A stretch of 15,668 nucleotides of DNA from Poriferisodalis sp964484385. Its GTDB lineage: Bacteria; Actinomycetota; Acidimicrobiia; Acidimicrobiales; Poriferisodalaceae. The stretch covers positions 1 through 15,668 of the forward strand of contig CAZAFV010000062.1 of assembly GCA_964484385.1 (NCBI GenBank), in the 5' to 3' direction. Positions 1 through 8,180 of the stretch are shown here, one piece after another (the first letter of the stretch is position 1; every line of letters begins with the position of its first letter). Under the pieces are notes generated by a model that saw only the letters and a program-made list of their open reading frames with translations, had not been told where the DNA came from and did not search any database. Made by a program: the position numbers and the translations under genes.

Positions 1-1
1 C

Positions 2-871
2 CGCACCGTCGCCGACGCGGCGATGCTGCAGTCGGTGATCGCGGGCCGCGATAGCGATGCCCGGCGCGACCCCATGGCCTTCCCACTTGATGCCGCTGCA
101 TTCGCCGATCTGCCGGCGGAAGATGCGGCATCGCTGCGGGTCGGCGTGAGCGCCGACCTCGGCGGGCTGCTGGTTTCGGAATCCGTGCGGACTGTCTTTG
201 CTGACCGCGTCGAACGGCTGGTCGGGATCGTGGGCTCAGTCGACGAGGCCGGCATCGACCTGAGCGATGCGCTGGACGTCGACTGGCAGCTCCGGTCGGA
301 CATCTTCGCCACCAACTACCACCGCAGCATCCACAAGTTCGATCCCGATGCTGCGGGACCTGACGGCGGCTTCAACCCGAACATCCGCGCCACCTACGAC
401 GAGGCGCTGAGCACCACGGTGCTCGACATCGCCAAGGCTCGGCGGCGCCAGGTGGAGCTGTTCCGCGCCACCGACGCACTGTTCGACACCTACGACGTGC
501 TGATCTGCCCGGGGGTGAGCGTGCCGCCCTTCGACTGGCACGAGTTGTACCCCGCCGAGATCGACGGTCAGCCCGTGCGCAACTACATGGCGTGGCTGGG
601 GCTGTCGGCTGCCCTCACGGTCGTGGGCCACCCCACCACGGCGCTGCCGTGCGGATTGGACGGCCAGGGCACACCCTTCGGCCTGCAGATCGTCGGCCCG
701 AGCTACAGCGACCGGCGGTTGCTGGGGGCTGCTGCAGCACTGGAGGCAGCATTCGCTGACGACCCCGTCACGGCACGCCCCATTCCCGATGTAGAGCGGC
801 TCAGCACGCTCGAGACCGCCTGCCGCACCGAGGGCAGGCTGGTTCACGCTTCCGCCCCACCCCAGGCTTGA
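2..871 (+). CDS. Amidase (amidase signature family), C-terminal part
   Basis: The reading frame is open from base 2, so the gene enters from the left edge; the ATG at 23 is an internal Met in a family-typical stretch (RTVADAAMLQSVIAGRD). That stretch is the helix after the catalytic core of amidase-signature (AS) hydrolases. The C-terminal part also fits the family: a segment around 600-700 reads GHPTTALPCG then GTPFGLQIVGP, the usual AS C-terminal signature. These enzymes hydrolyse an amide to acid plus ammonia with a Ser-cisSer-Lys triad. The triad and Gly/Ser-rich core lie upstream of the window and cannot be checked. The stop is at 869-871, 21 bp from the stop of the convergent hydantoinase-like gene. 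The exact substrate, or a GatA role, cannot be told from this fragment; lack of visible gat partners makes a catabolic amidase more likely. Confidence 0.9.
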   Translation, partial: RTVADAAMLQSVIAGRDSDARRDPMAFPLDAAAFADLPAEDAASLRVGVSADLGGLLVSESVRTVFADRVERLVGIVGSVDEAGIDLSDALDVDWQLRSDIFATNYHRSIHKFDPDAAGPDGGFNPNIRATYDEALSTTVLDIAKARRRQVELFRATDALFDTYDVLICPGVSVPPFDWHELYPAEIDGQPVRNYMAWLGLSAALTVVGHPTTALPCGLDGQGTPFGLQIVGPSYSDRRLLGAAAALEAAFADDPVTARPIPDVERLSTLETACRTEGRLVHASAPPQA

Positions 872-876
872 GTGCC

Positions 877-892
877 CCGGCTGCGCGGCCGG
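877..892. terminator. Possible bidirectional terminator hairpin
   Basis: Between the two convergent stops lies ccggc-tgcgcg-gccgg, a perfect 5-bp GC stem (877-881 with 888-892) and 6-nt loop. There is no U-tract, so it is at best a weak or Rho-assisted terminator. Confidence 0.35.
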
Positions 893-3283
893 TTACTGCT
901 GCAGGGGTTGGCCGGTGGCGGTAACGCGCAGCGTCGCTTCCACGAAGAGTTCGCGGCCGTTGCTCGGAGCGGTGCGTGTCTCCCAGTCGACGGTGACGGC
1001 AGCGTCGCTGGCACCCGCAGCGGCAGCCTCCGCCTGGGCGGCCGCAGACGCTTGGACCGTCGCCCACTCGCGGGCGTCGTCGAGACTGTGCCAGATCGGC
1101 GGGTCGTCGCCCCAGTGGGCCCGGTAGCTGCCGCGCCGCGGTGCGGTCACCGTGATCTGTTTGGTGATCCTCACCCGGGCGACCGCTGCGCCGACTGCGT
1201 TCGCCACCTCGGCATGGTCGGGAACGATTGGCACAGCGCCGAGCAGTGCAGCGACGAGCGGCGCGTAGGTGGCGGCCGGGGCGCCGATGGCAACGATGGG
1301 AACCCCGACACCGGCGTCGACTCGCGCAAGCGGAACGCGATCCGGCCGAGTCGGGGATGCATCCCCGGTGACCGGGACGCTCGCTGATTCGCTGGATTCG
1401 AGCAAACCCCACAGCGGGTTGGCCCGACGCTCGTCTGCGGCGTCGCCGGGCAGATCAGCGCCGGTTCTCTCCAGCTCCCGATGCCGGCGGTCCAGGGCGG
1501 TCTGTGCAAGCTGCCGCCGGGTTTCGCCCGGGGTTATTCCGTCTGCGCCGAGCGCGACGCTGAGCAGTGCTTCGGTGGCGCTGCGCAGCGCGACGTGCAT
1601 GACCCGCCGGCAGAGATCGATTGCGTCGGTACCGACGCCAACGCCGTAGCGATCGCGCTGTCGGCTGAACAGCTCGGCACCGGTCCGCGCGGCTGCCGCA
1701 TCCCACAGTGCGCTCTGCTCTTGCTTCCCATGCCCAAGGGAGTCGGGTTCACGGGCCGCTCGGGCCCCGGCCCCAGCATCGATCAAGCCGAGCACTACGC
1801 AGGCGTCGGTCGGTGTCAGTGCGGCGCGCCGCACGCGGCCGCTGCGTTCGAGTCGCTCAAGGGCGCCGCGCCACCGAGCCGACCGCTTGAGGTTCTCCAG
1901 CGGAAGTGCACCGTCGGCGCCGTCGACGAGCCGCATGATCTCGCTGTCGAGGCTGTTCTGGCCTGTGCGACTGTTTGCTTCCTCGGCTGATGCCCCGGTT
2001 GCTGCGCGCAGCAGCACCTGCCCGAACTCGGCAAGCGGACGCTCGGCTTCTAGCTGCCGTCGCAGCATCGACAGCACCACATCGGGATGTCGCTGGGCGG
2101 CGACACACAGGGGCACCACCCGTCGCGGTCCGACAGCGAGTTCGCCGCGGCTCCCATCAGCCGGGATTCGGATCTCGCTGTCACCGCCGAGGCCCACCGT
2201 CACGGTTGGCAGTGCAGTGACCATCGTGGCGTGACCGCCCACGGTGGCCGTGTCAGCGTCGTCGTTGCCGTCCGCTGCAACGGCGGCGCCGTTGCGAATC
2301 GCGGCGATGTCGGTGGTGGTGCCGCCGATGTCGACCACCAAGCTGCCAGCGTCGAGCGCTTCCTGCCCAGCCATTGAGGATCTCGCGAGGTGACGTGCAC
2401 CGATGACGCTGGCCGCCGGCCCCGACAGCACCGTTTCGATCGGTCGCTGAGTCACGAAATCGGCCGAGACCAGGGAGCCGTCTCCCCGGACCACCATGAG
2501 GCGGGCGTCGAGCTGGAGCGATTCCATTGCTGCTCGGATCGCCCCGGTGAAGCGGGCAGTAATCGAGATGAGCTGTGCGTTGAGCAGCGTCGTCACCGCC
2601 CGGCGAGGACCGCCGAGCCGTGGGGACAGTTCGTGGCTGCAGGTCACCGGCTTTCCGGTGCGTTCGCGAATCGCTTCTCGAGCCTGAAGCTCGTGGGCGG
2701 CATTGCGGACGCTGAACTGTGCCGCGACGGCATATGCCTCGACCGACGTATCGATGCGGTCGAGCTCACGAGCGAGCTCGTCGAGATCGAGCGGGTCGCG
2801 TTCGTCACCGTGAGCGCCGTGGCCACCGCCAACGATCACGACCGGCGCCGACACGAGGCTGCCGGTCAGTCGATCGAGCCCGCCATCGGCGGGGGAAGTG
2901 CTGCCTTGCACGCCCGGCGTAGCACCAGTGCCGGTGCGCAGCCCGACACGAGCCAGTGTCTCAGCTTCGAAGCCGATGGCCACGAGCGCGGCGGGTCTCC
3001 CGGCGCCCTCGACCAGCGCGTTGGTGGCCAGCGTCGTAGAAACCGCCACAAGCCCGATGTCGGCCGCCCTGACGGCGTCGGCCGAAGCGTCCCGGCCGCC
3101 TGCCAGCACGCTCGTCATGGCCTCCACCACGCAGCCGTACAGATCTTCGTGCCGTGTCGGCGTCTTGGCCGCGGCCATGACCCGGTCGGTGTCGTGGTCG
3201 TACACGACGGCGTCGGTGAATGTGCCGCCGGTGTCAATGCCTAGACAGAAGCGGCCTGGCGGCGTCCGGAGCGGCGCTGTCAC
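893..3283 (-). CDS. Hydantoinase/oxoprolinase family protein (HyuA-like)
   Basis: This ASKHA-fold protein resembles the ATP-dependent hydantoinase/5-oxoprolinase A subunit (HyuA), which opens cyclic amides such as hydantoins or 5-oxoproline. From a GTG start at 3283 it is 796 aa. Residues 15-24 are GIDTGGTFTD (phosphate 1 motif), residues ~79-91 match the family's TTxATNALxEG, ~215-237 match SHELSPRLGG...TLLNA, ~285-293 match PETVLSGPAA-like (PIETVLSGPAA), and 318-325 are DIGGTTTD (phosphate 2). The final ~150 residues are Ala-rich and diverge from core members. The frame is open upstream to an ATG at 3373, but the GTG lies a sensible distance before the N-terminal motif; no good ribosome site supports either. 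No HyuB partner is adjacent. It is divergent from the rhodanese gene and convergent with an amidase, so a role in amide or imide breakdown is inferred; the substrate is unknown. Confidence 0.85.
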   Translation of the reverse strand: MTAPLRTPPGRFCLGIDTGGTFTDAVVYDHDTDRVMAAAKTPTRHEDLYGCVVEAMTSVLAGGRDASADAVRAADIGLVAVSTTLATNALVEGAGRPAALVAIGFEAETLARVGLRTGTGATPGVQGSTSPADGGLDRLTGSLVSAPVVIVGGGHGAHGDERDPLDLDELARELDRIDTSVEAYAVAAQFSVRNAAHELQAREAIRERTGKPVTCSHELSPRLGGPRRAVTTLLNAQLISITARFTGAIRAAMESLQLDARLMVVRGDGSLVSADFVTQRPIETVLSGPAASVIGARHLARSSMAGQEALDAGSLVVDIGGTTTDIAAIRNGAAVAADGNDDADTATVGGHATMVTALPTVTVGLGGDSEIRIPADGSRGELAVGPRRVVPLCVAAQRHPDVVLSMLRRQLEAERPLAEFGQVLLRAATGASAEEANSRTGQNSLDSEIMRLVDGADGALPLENLKRSARWRGALERLERSGRVRRAALTPTDACVVLGLIDAGAGARAAREPDSLGHGKQEQSALWDAAAARTGAELFSRQRDRYGVGVGTDAIDLCRRVMHVALRSATEALLSVALGADGITPGETRRQLAQTALDRRHRELERTGADLPGDAADERRANPLWGLLESSESASVPVTGDASPTRPDRVPLARVDAGVGVPIVAIGAPAATYAPLVAALLGAVPIVPDHAEVANAVGAAVARVRITKQITVTAPRRGSYRAHWGDDPPIWHSLDDAREWATVQASAAAQAEAAAAGASDAAVTVDWETRTAPSNGRELFVEATLRVTATGQPLQQ

Positions 3284-3324
3284 CGCTGCAAGTGTGCCAG
3301 CGTTCGTCCTCTCCAAGTGCTGAA

Positions 3325-3334
3325 CGATGCATCG
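3325..3334. promoter_or_regulatory. Perfect palindrome in divergent intergenic region
   Basis: CGATGCATCG is a perfect 10-bp palindrome in the 164-bp divergent region between the hydantoinase-like gene and the rhodanese gene. It could be an operator half-site pair, but a 10-mer like this can occur by chance. Confidence 0.2.
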
Positions 3335-3405
3335 AGTGGACTCCGGCGCTCGCGTCGGTGAGACTGCGGGCACGGCGACCGGCCGAACCGCTTCGGGCAG
3401 TGCGA

Positions 3406-3415
3406 CGGTCGACCG
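3406..3415. promoter_or_regulatory. Second perfect palindrome upstream of rhodanese gene
   Basis: CGGTCGACCG is a perfect 10-bp palindrome ending 32 bp before the rhodanese ATG, close to where an operator overlapping a promoter would sit. Its sequence differs from the palindrome at 3325-3334, so they are not two copies of one site. No clear -10/-35 pair was found here. Confidence 0.2.
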
Positions 3416-3436
3416 GGCAGGGAATGCAGCGCCACC

Positions 3437-3443
3437 AGGAGGA
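3437..3443 (+). promoter_or_regulatory. Strong ribosome binding site
   Basis: AGGAGGA sits 4 nt before the ATG at 3448. It fixes the start of the rhodanese gene and rules out the in-frame upstream ATG at 3424 and the longer open frame reaching back to 3220. Confidence 0.8.
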
Positions 3444-3447
3444 ACCG

Positions 3448-3855
3448 ATGGGCGTCAAGTCAGTCAACGAGATGGTCGCCGAGGCCAAGACCCGTATCGA
3501 CAACATCTCGCCGGCGGAGGCCCACCGTCGTGTCACCGAAGAGGGCGCGTTGATCGTGGACATACGAGACGTGCGTGAGCTCCAGCGAGACGGGGCCATC
3601 CCCGGTTCGATGCACACCCCCCGGGGCATGCTCGAGTTCTGGGTCTCGCCCGACTCGCCCTACACCAAGCAGGAGTTCCTGGAGGACCGGGAATTCATCC
3701 TGTGCTGCGCCGGCGGCGCCCGTTCAGCCCTGTCTGCGGACACCATGCAGGACATGGGCGTAGGGAAGGTCAGCCATGTCGAGACCGGCTTCGGCGGCTG
3801 GCGAGCTGACGGCATGCCCGTGACCGACTACGACACGTTCAGGTCACAGCGCTGA
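3448..3855 (+). CDS. Rhodanese-like domain protein (single domain)
   Basis: The 135-aa protein is a single-domain rhodanese, a sulfurtransferase that carries a persulfide on an active-site Cys. Residues 37-41 (VDIRD) form the usual strand and Asp start of the fold, and the active loop is C87-A-G-G-A-R92, matching CxxGxR with Cys87 as the catalytic residue. GFGGWRADGMPV near 114-125 is the typical C-terminal signature. There is no signal peptide, so it should be cytoplasmic. The start at 3448 is set by a strong AGGAGGA site. It ends 38 bp before the dimethylformamidase-like gene on the same strand and probably shares its transcript, although why a sulfurtransferase would accompany that enzyme is not evident. 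Confidence 0.9.
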   Translation: MGVKSVNEMVAEAKTRIDNISPAEAHRRVTEEGALIVDIRDVRELQRDGAIPGSMHTPRGMLEFWVSPDSPYTKQEFLEDREFILCCAGGARSALSADTMQDMGVGKVSHVETGFGGWRADGMPVTDYDTFRSQR

Positions 3856-3893
3856 GCTCTGCACGCAGCCGAGCCTGCTGAACAAGCAATCTC

Positions 3894-6194
3894 ATGACTG
3901 AACCACCCGCGGCTCACGCGAACGCGCCCCGCCCTGCCGATACTGATCCCGATCCCCCTAAGCAGATCACCGGGTACTGCGAGCCGTGGACTCTGCGTGC
4001 GGGCGAGTCGATCCGGCTGATGGCCTCATCGCACCAGCCCGGACCGGCCGACGTCGACATCACGCAGATCATCTGCGGCGACCCGACCCGCTACGGACCC
4101 GGCTTCGATGAGCGACCGGCTCCCACAGCCGGCAGCTGGTCGGTGACCCTCGACGAACAGCCGCTCACACCGGGCTCGTACGGCGTTGCAGCGTTGGATG
4201 ACGTGCAGAGTGCGCGCCGTCTCGGTCTCCGAGTGTGGGTGATGCCAACGCTGCCAGATCGGCCGGCGCGCATAGCGACCCTGTGCGCGCACACCGCGGG
4301 CGCTTCAGCGGACTCAGCGGCGATCGATGCGCTGCGCCTTGATCTCACTGCGGGACGCGCCGTCGCCTCGACGTCGGCGCTCGGCGACGAAGTCCGGGTT
4401 GTGGTGGACGATCTGCCGCTCACCCGCAATCGGTGGTACCTGCTCGATGCCGAACTGGATCTCGACTCGCGAACCCTGAGCGCAGCGGTGAGTACCGCGG
4501 TCTCCGGTTCTCCGGGGCGCGATGCGGTGGAGGGAAGCCGGCTGAGCGACCTGACGGTCTCGAAACTGGAGGCAGAGCTGGCCGGGGTGCCACACGACGA
4601 CGTGTTCCGACACGGCACCGGCGGCGCGGCAAGCGGCACGACGCCGGTCAACGCGGGCGATCTCGCTCCGACCGAGCTGTGGCTCGCAGCGGGGCCGGCA
4701 GGCGAACGCTTCGACGGACGGCTGGCGCGCCCCACGTTCCGGGTCGACAGCGCCACCGTGTCGTGGGATCTCTCCGTCGACTTGGCCGGACGGACAGTGC
4801 CAGCCGACGATCCTGCATGCGGGCCGATGGTGCTGCACCAGCTGCCGACACGAGCGATCACGGGGCCGGCGTGGGACGGAACGGCACATCGGTGGGCCGA
4901 CGATCGGTCGCACTTCGACGCAGTCCATTTCCACCACGACGACATGTATGACGCCGGGTGGCAGACCACGGTTGAGGCGACGTTGCCGGAGGACCTGCCG
5001 AGCGGGATCTACGCCTTCCGGGTGCGTGGCGATGCGGGCGAGGACCGCGTGCCGTTCTTCGTGCGTCCGGCGCGCGGCGCACGCACGGCCGATGTCGCAT
5101 TGCTGATGCCGACCGCCACCTACATGGCCTACGCGAACCATCGAATGCTGATCGACGGGGCAGATTTCATGTCGACCCGGACTCGACTGCGACCCGAGCA
5201 TGCCTACGTCCGGGACCATCCCGAGCTCGGACGCAGCCACTACGAGAAGCACACCGACGGCAGCGGCGTCATGTTCAGCTCGCGCCGCCGGCCCGTGCTG
5301 AATCTGCGCCCTGGCGCCGACGGCTGGAACTTCACGCCCGACACCGACATCAACGCGTTCCTGGCGCACCTCGAAGTCGGCCACGACATCGTCACCGACG
5401 AAGACCTGCATGTCGAGGGCGTCGCAGCCATCGCGCCCTACCGCGTGCTGGTGACCGGCAGCCACCCGGAGTACTGGTCGACGGCCATGCTGGACGCGCT
5501 GGCCGACTGGCAGCGAGACGGCGGGCGGCTCATGTACCTGGGCGGTAACGGCTTCTACTGGAAGGTGACGTTCAGCGACGACTGGCCAGGCGCGATCGAG
5601 CTGCGCCGGGCGGAGGACGGCGTGCGGAACTGGCAGACCGGGCCGGGAGAGAGCTATCACGCCTGGGGCGGCGAGTACGGCGGGATGTGGCGACGCCAAG
5701 GGCGAGCGCCCAACGAGATCTGCGGCATCGGCTTCGCCGCGCAGGGATTCGACAAGGCCACCTACTTCCTCCGCGATCCCGGGGTGGACGACTCACGGGC
5801 AGCGTGGATTCTCGACGGGGTCCCGGGAGAGCGCATCGGTACATCGGGGTTGGGCGGCGGCGCCGCGGGGCAGGAACTGGACCGCTATGACGTGCGGCTG
5901 GGATCGCCCCGTCACGCCGTGGTGCTGGCCTCGGCGACGACCTTCGGGCCCGACATGCTCCGTACCAAGGAGGAGTTCGAAGGCTCCGTGTACTTTCCGA
6001 CGCCCGACCCCATGGTGCGCGCAGACATGGTGTTCTACGAGACGCCCAACGGCGGGGCGGTGTTCTCGGTGGGCTCGATCTCGTGGTTCGGCGCGCTGGC
6101 GCGTGATGGCTTCGACAACGACATCGCACGCATCACAGCCAACGTGGTGCGACGCTTCGCCGATCCAGAACCCTTCCCGCCGCCCGCCGCATAA
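3894..6194 (+). CDS. N,N-dimethylformamidase large (beta) subunit-like protein
   Basis: The 766-aa protein matches the dimethylformamidase large-subunit family. Its N-terminal ~120 residues resemble a beta-sandwich, residues ~125-290 look like a LamG/concanavalin-like jelly roll (LWLAAGP, FDGRLARPTF), and ~395-760 is the glutamine-amidotransferase-like catalytic half. The founding enzyme hydrolyses N,N-dimethylformamide to dimethylamine and formate at a mononuclear iron held by two Tyr and one carboxylate. Candidate ligands here are Y410 (TATYMAYANH), Y450 (RSHYEKH) and E526 (GSHPEYW); this mapping rests on spacing and is inference. The characterised enzyme also has a small alpha subunit, which is not visible in this window. 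Many homologues have unknown substrates, so it is not certain that DMF is used. The start ATG has a weak ribosome site, consistent with translation from the rhodanese message. Confidence 0.85.
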   Translation: MTEPPAAHANAPRPADTDPDPPKQITGYCEPWTLRAGESIRLMASSHQPGPADVDITQIICGDPTRYGPGFDERPAPTAGSWSVTLDEQPLTPGSYGVAALDDVQSARRLGLRVWVMPTLPDRPARIATLCAHTAGASADSAAIDALRLDLTAGRAVASTSALGDEVRVVVDDLPLTRNRWYLLDAELDLDSRTLSAAVSTAVSGSPGRDAVEGSRLSDLTVSKLEAELAGVPHDDVFRHGTGGAASGTTPVNAGDLAPTELWLAAGPAGERFDGRLARPTFRVDSATVSWDLSVDLAGRTVPADDPACGPMVLHQLPTRAITGPAWDGTAHRWADDRSHFDAVHFHHDDMYDAGWQTTVEATLPEDLPSGIYAFRVRGDAGEDRVPFFVRPARGARTADVALLMPTATYMAYANHRMLIDGADFMSTRTRLRPEHAYVRDHPELGRSHYEKHTDGSGVMFSSRRRPVLNLRPGADGWNFTPDTDINAFLAHLEVGHDIVTDEDLHVEGVAAIAPYRVLVTGSHPEYWSTAMLDALADWQRDGGRLMYLGGNGFYWKVTFSDDWPGAIELRRAEDGVRNWQTGPGESYHAWGGEYGGMWRRQGRAPNEICGIGFAAQGFDKATYFLRDPGVDDSRAAWILDGVPGERIGTSGLGGGAAGQELDRYDVRLGSPRHAVVLASATTFGPDMLRTKEEFEGSVYFPTPDPMVRADMVFYETPNGGAVFSVGSISWFGALARDGFDNDIARITANVVRRFADPEPFPPPAA

Positions 6195-6201
6195 GCGGCG
6201 G
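6184..6201. terminator. Terminator-like hairpin at convergent junction
   Basis: CCGCCGC-ATAA-GCGGCGG is a perfect 7-bp GC stem with a 4-nt loop that contains the stop codon (6192-6194) of the dimethylformamidase-like gene. It sits 15 bp before the stop of the convergent minus-strand gene, so it could end transcription from both sides. No U-tract follows. Confidence 0.45.
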
Positions 6202-6215
6202 CGCGGGGCTGCCGG

Positions 6216-6932
6216 TCAGTCGTCTTTGCGAGCCTCGGAGATGAGCTCGCTCACCCGATTCGCCGCCGGGGCGTAGTCGGGATCGACCTCAGGGCCCGGC
6301 ACGAACTCCGGTATCTCGACGCGCTCGGGACCAGACGGCGGCGCTGAACGCTCCGGCGCGGCTGCAGGCGCCGGTGGGGGTGCAGCGGGCTCGGCCGCGG
6401 GTGCCTGCGTCGGCTCGGCAGCTGAGCTCTCTGCCGTGTCTGTCGAACTCTCCGCCGCTGGGGCCGGACTGCTCTCGGGCGCCGGGACACCGGTTGCCTC
6501 GCGTGCGGACTTGGAACGGGCGAGTATCGCTGCAAGTCGGGGATCCGCTCCGCCGTCATCGGCGGCCGGTGCCTCAGGCGCGGGTGCATCTGCCGCCGCG
6601 GCCTCGGCGGGTTCCGCCGCCGGTTCGTCGGTGCTCGCTGCCGGCAGCCCGCGCGACTCTGCAGCCGCAGCGCGGGCTTCGGCGATGCGCGCTCGTTCCT
6701 GCGCGGCCTCGATCTCTTCTCGCGCTCTGCGGGCCAGGAACTGCGGCCACTCGTCCTCGGGCACCAGCTTGCTGTGGGCCACCGAGATGACTTCGATGTC
6801 GTTGTCGAAGCGCACGCGGTAGCGCTTGATGGCGAAGCCGAGGCCCCGGCCGCATTTGCCTGGCGTGCCTTCGGGGACGCCGGGGAGGTCCTCGTTGACT
6901 ACTACCCGGGTGCCGCGCTTGTACTCGCTCAT
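6216..6932 (-). CDS. Small beta-barrel (KOW/SH3-like) protein with Ala/Pro/Glu-rich tail
   Basis: The function is not recognised. The 238-aa protein has three parts. Residues 1-60 look like a small SH3/KOW-type beta barrel, with GTRVVVNEDLPGVPEGTPGK followed by KRYRVRFDN and an EVISVAHSKLVP end. Residues ~62-95 are a charged, Ala-rich helix likely to form a coiled coil. Residues ~96-205 are a low-complexity tail rich in Ala, Pro, Glu and Ser, predicted disordered, and a short helical end (~222-238) finishes with ARKDD. No signal peptide or membrane segment is visible. The start ATG (6930-6932) has no clear ribosome site. It converges on the dimethylformamidase-like gene and diverges from the SDR gene. 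A nucleic-acid or protein binding role is only a guess from the barrel. Confidence 0.75.
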   Translation of the reverse strand: MSEYKRGTRVVVNEDLPGVPEGTPGKCGRGLGFAIKRYRVRFDNDIEVISVAHSKLVPEDEWPQFLARRAREEIEAAQERARIAEARAAAAESRGLPAASTDEPAAEPAEAAAADAPAPEAPAADDGGADPRLAAILARSKSAREATGVPAPESSPAPAAESSTDTAESSAAEPTQAPAAEPAAPPPAPAAAPERSAPPSGPERVEIPEFVPGPEVDPDYAPAANRVSELISEARKDD

Positions 6933-7011
6933 GACCCGGTTCCGCTGATGCTCGCGCTCATCGTTGCGGGAGCGTACCGGCGAATGAGGCCAGCTTCACC
7001 GGCACCCGTCG

Positions 7012-7017
7012 TAGATT
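7012..7017 (+). promoter_or_regulatory. Candidate -10 box of a leaderless promoter
   Basis: TAGATT fits the TANNNT -10 consensus and ends 8 nt before the GTG at 7026. Transcription would start at or next to the start codon, giving a leaderless mRNA as is common in actinobacteria. No good -35 is visible. Confidence 0.4.
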
Positions 7018-7025
7018 CAGAGGGC

Positions 7026-8180
7026 GTGAGCGAGCAGACAGCCTTGGTGGTGGGCGGCACCGGTCCGACTGGGCCCCACGTGGTGAAGGGCTTGCTGGAG
7101 CGCGGCTACCGGGTGACGATCCTGCACACGGGACGCCATGAGGTCGACGAGATCACCGATCTGGTCGAGCACATCCACACGGACCCGTTCGATGCCGACC
7201 GGTTCGCTGCCGCCATCGGATCGGCCACGTATGACCTGTCAGTGGTCATGTACGGCCGGCTGCGCGAGATCGCGCGGGTGATGGCCGGCCGCGTGTCCAA
7301 GTTCGTGAGCATCGGCGGCTTCCCCGTCTACAGCGGCTGGGGCGACGCCGATGCACTGTGGCCCGCTGGCATGCGGGTGCCGACGCGCGAGCACGATCGT
7401 CTGGTTTCCGATGAGCCGCCTGAGTTCCGCGTCAACAACAAGGTTCGCCAGATCGCCAACACGGAGCTCGTCGTGTTCCGCGAGCACCCCACGGCATCGC
7501 ACCTGCGCTACCCGTGGATTTACGGCCCCGGGCAGATCAGCCCGCGCGAGTGGAAGATCGTGCGCCGCGTGCTCGATGGCCGTACTCGCATCGTGCTGCC
7601 CGACGGTGGCGTGACATTGCAGGCGTCTGCGGACGCCCGCAATGCCGCAGCGATGGTGCTGGCCGCTGTCGATGCCGGTGCACGGTCGTCCGGTGAGGCA
7701 TACAACGTGTCTGACGAGTGGACGCCCACGCTGCTGCAGTGGGTGGAGATCATCGCAGCGGCCTTGGACCACAGCTTCGAGATCGTGTCGATCCCGTGGG
7801 AGCACGCAGCCGTGTCGCACCATCTCACGCAGCGCAGCACACCCCACCACCGCGTCATCAACTGCGACAAGGCGATCTACCAGCTCGGGTATCGCGATGT
7901 CGTGGATCCGGTGGAGGGGTTGACGGACACCGCACGTTGGCTCGCTCGTGAAGAGAACCACCCAGAGCCAGGGGGTGCCATGGAGCGTTCGATCGTGGAT
8001 CGCTTCGACTACGAGGCCGAGGATCGGCTGATGGATGCTTGGCAGGCCGCCATCGCCCGCGACGACATCGCCGCTGCTGCGGCTGCGGCCGACCCGGGTT
8101 TCTTCGATCGCTACGCCGCCGAATTCGACGACCGGCCCGGTGCCGGCAAGGGGTGGACTTCCGTCAGCCGTTCCGGCTGA
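7026..8180 (+). CDS. NAD(P)-dependent epimerase/dehydratase, atypical SDR
   Basis: The 384-aa protein has an N-terminal Rossmann fold with GGTGPTG at residues 10-16, the extended/atypical SDR nucleotide-binding motif. A YPWIYGPGQ stretch (~160) and DARNAAAMV (~205) are typical of extended SDR epimerases of the NAD-dependent epimerase family. The catalytic Tyr-x-x-x-Lys is not found: the equivalent region reads FRVNNKVRQIANTE, so Tyr is lost. That suggests a binding or non-standard role, as in other atypical SDRs. The start chosen is GTG 7026, eight bases after a -10-like TAGATT; ATG 6984 is possible but would add 14 residues ahead of the fold. The last codons and stop (8178-8180) fall inside the first unit of a 30-bp tandem palindromic repeat. 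Substrate unknown. Confidence 0.8.
   Translation: MSEQTALVVGGTGPTGPHVVKGLLERGYRVTILHTGRHEVDEITDLVEHIHTDPFDADRFAAAIGSATYDLSVVMYGRLREIARVMAGRVSKFVSIGGFPVYSGWGDADALWPAGMRVPTREHDRLVSDEPPEFRVNNKVRQIANTELVVFREHPTASHLRYPWIYGPGQISPREWKIVRRVLDGRTRIVLPDGGVTLQASADARNAAAMVLAAVDAGARSSGEAYNVSDEWTPTLLQWVEIIAAALDHSFEIVSIPWEHAAVSHHLTQRSTPHHRVINCDKAIYQLGYRDVVDPVEGLTDTARWLAREENHPEPGGAMERSIVDRFDYEAEDRLMDAWQAAIARDDIAAAAAAADPGFFDRYAAEFDDRPGAGKGWTSVSRSG

Noticed and set aside
3220..3447. N-terminal extension of rhodanese
   Set aside because: Strong AGGAGGA site at 3437 fixes ATG 3448; the extension overlaps the divergent hydantoinase-like start.
3448..3855. Selenocysteine in the rhodanese
   Set aside because: The active site is an ordinary Cys (CAGGAR, Cys87) and there is no in-frame TGA.
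4314..5699. Antisense ORF of 461 codons within the dimethylformamidase-like gene
   Set aside because: No recognisable domain; composition (His/Arg/Val rich) is typical of a shadow frame.
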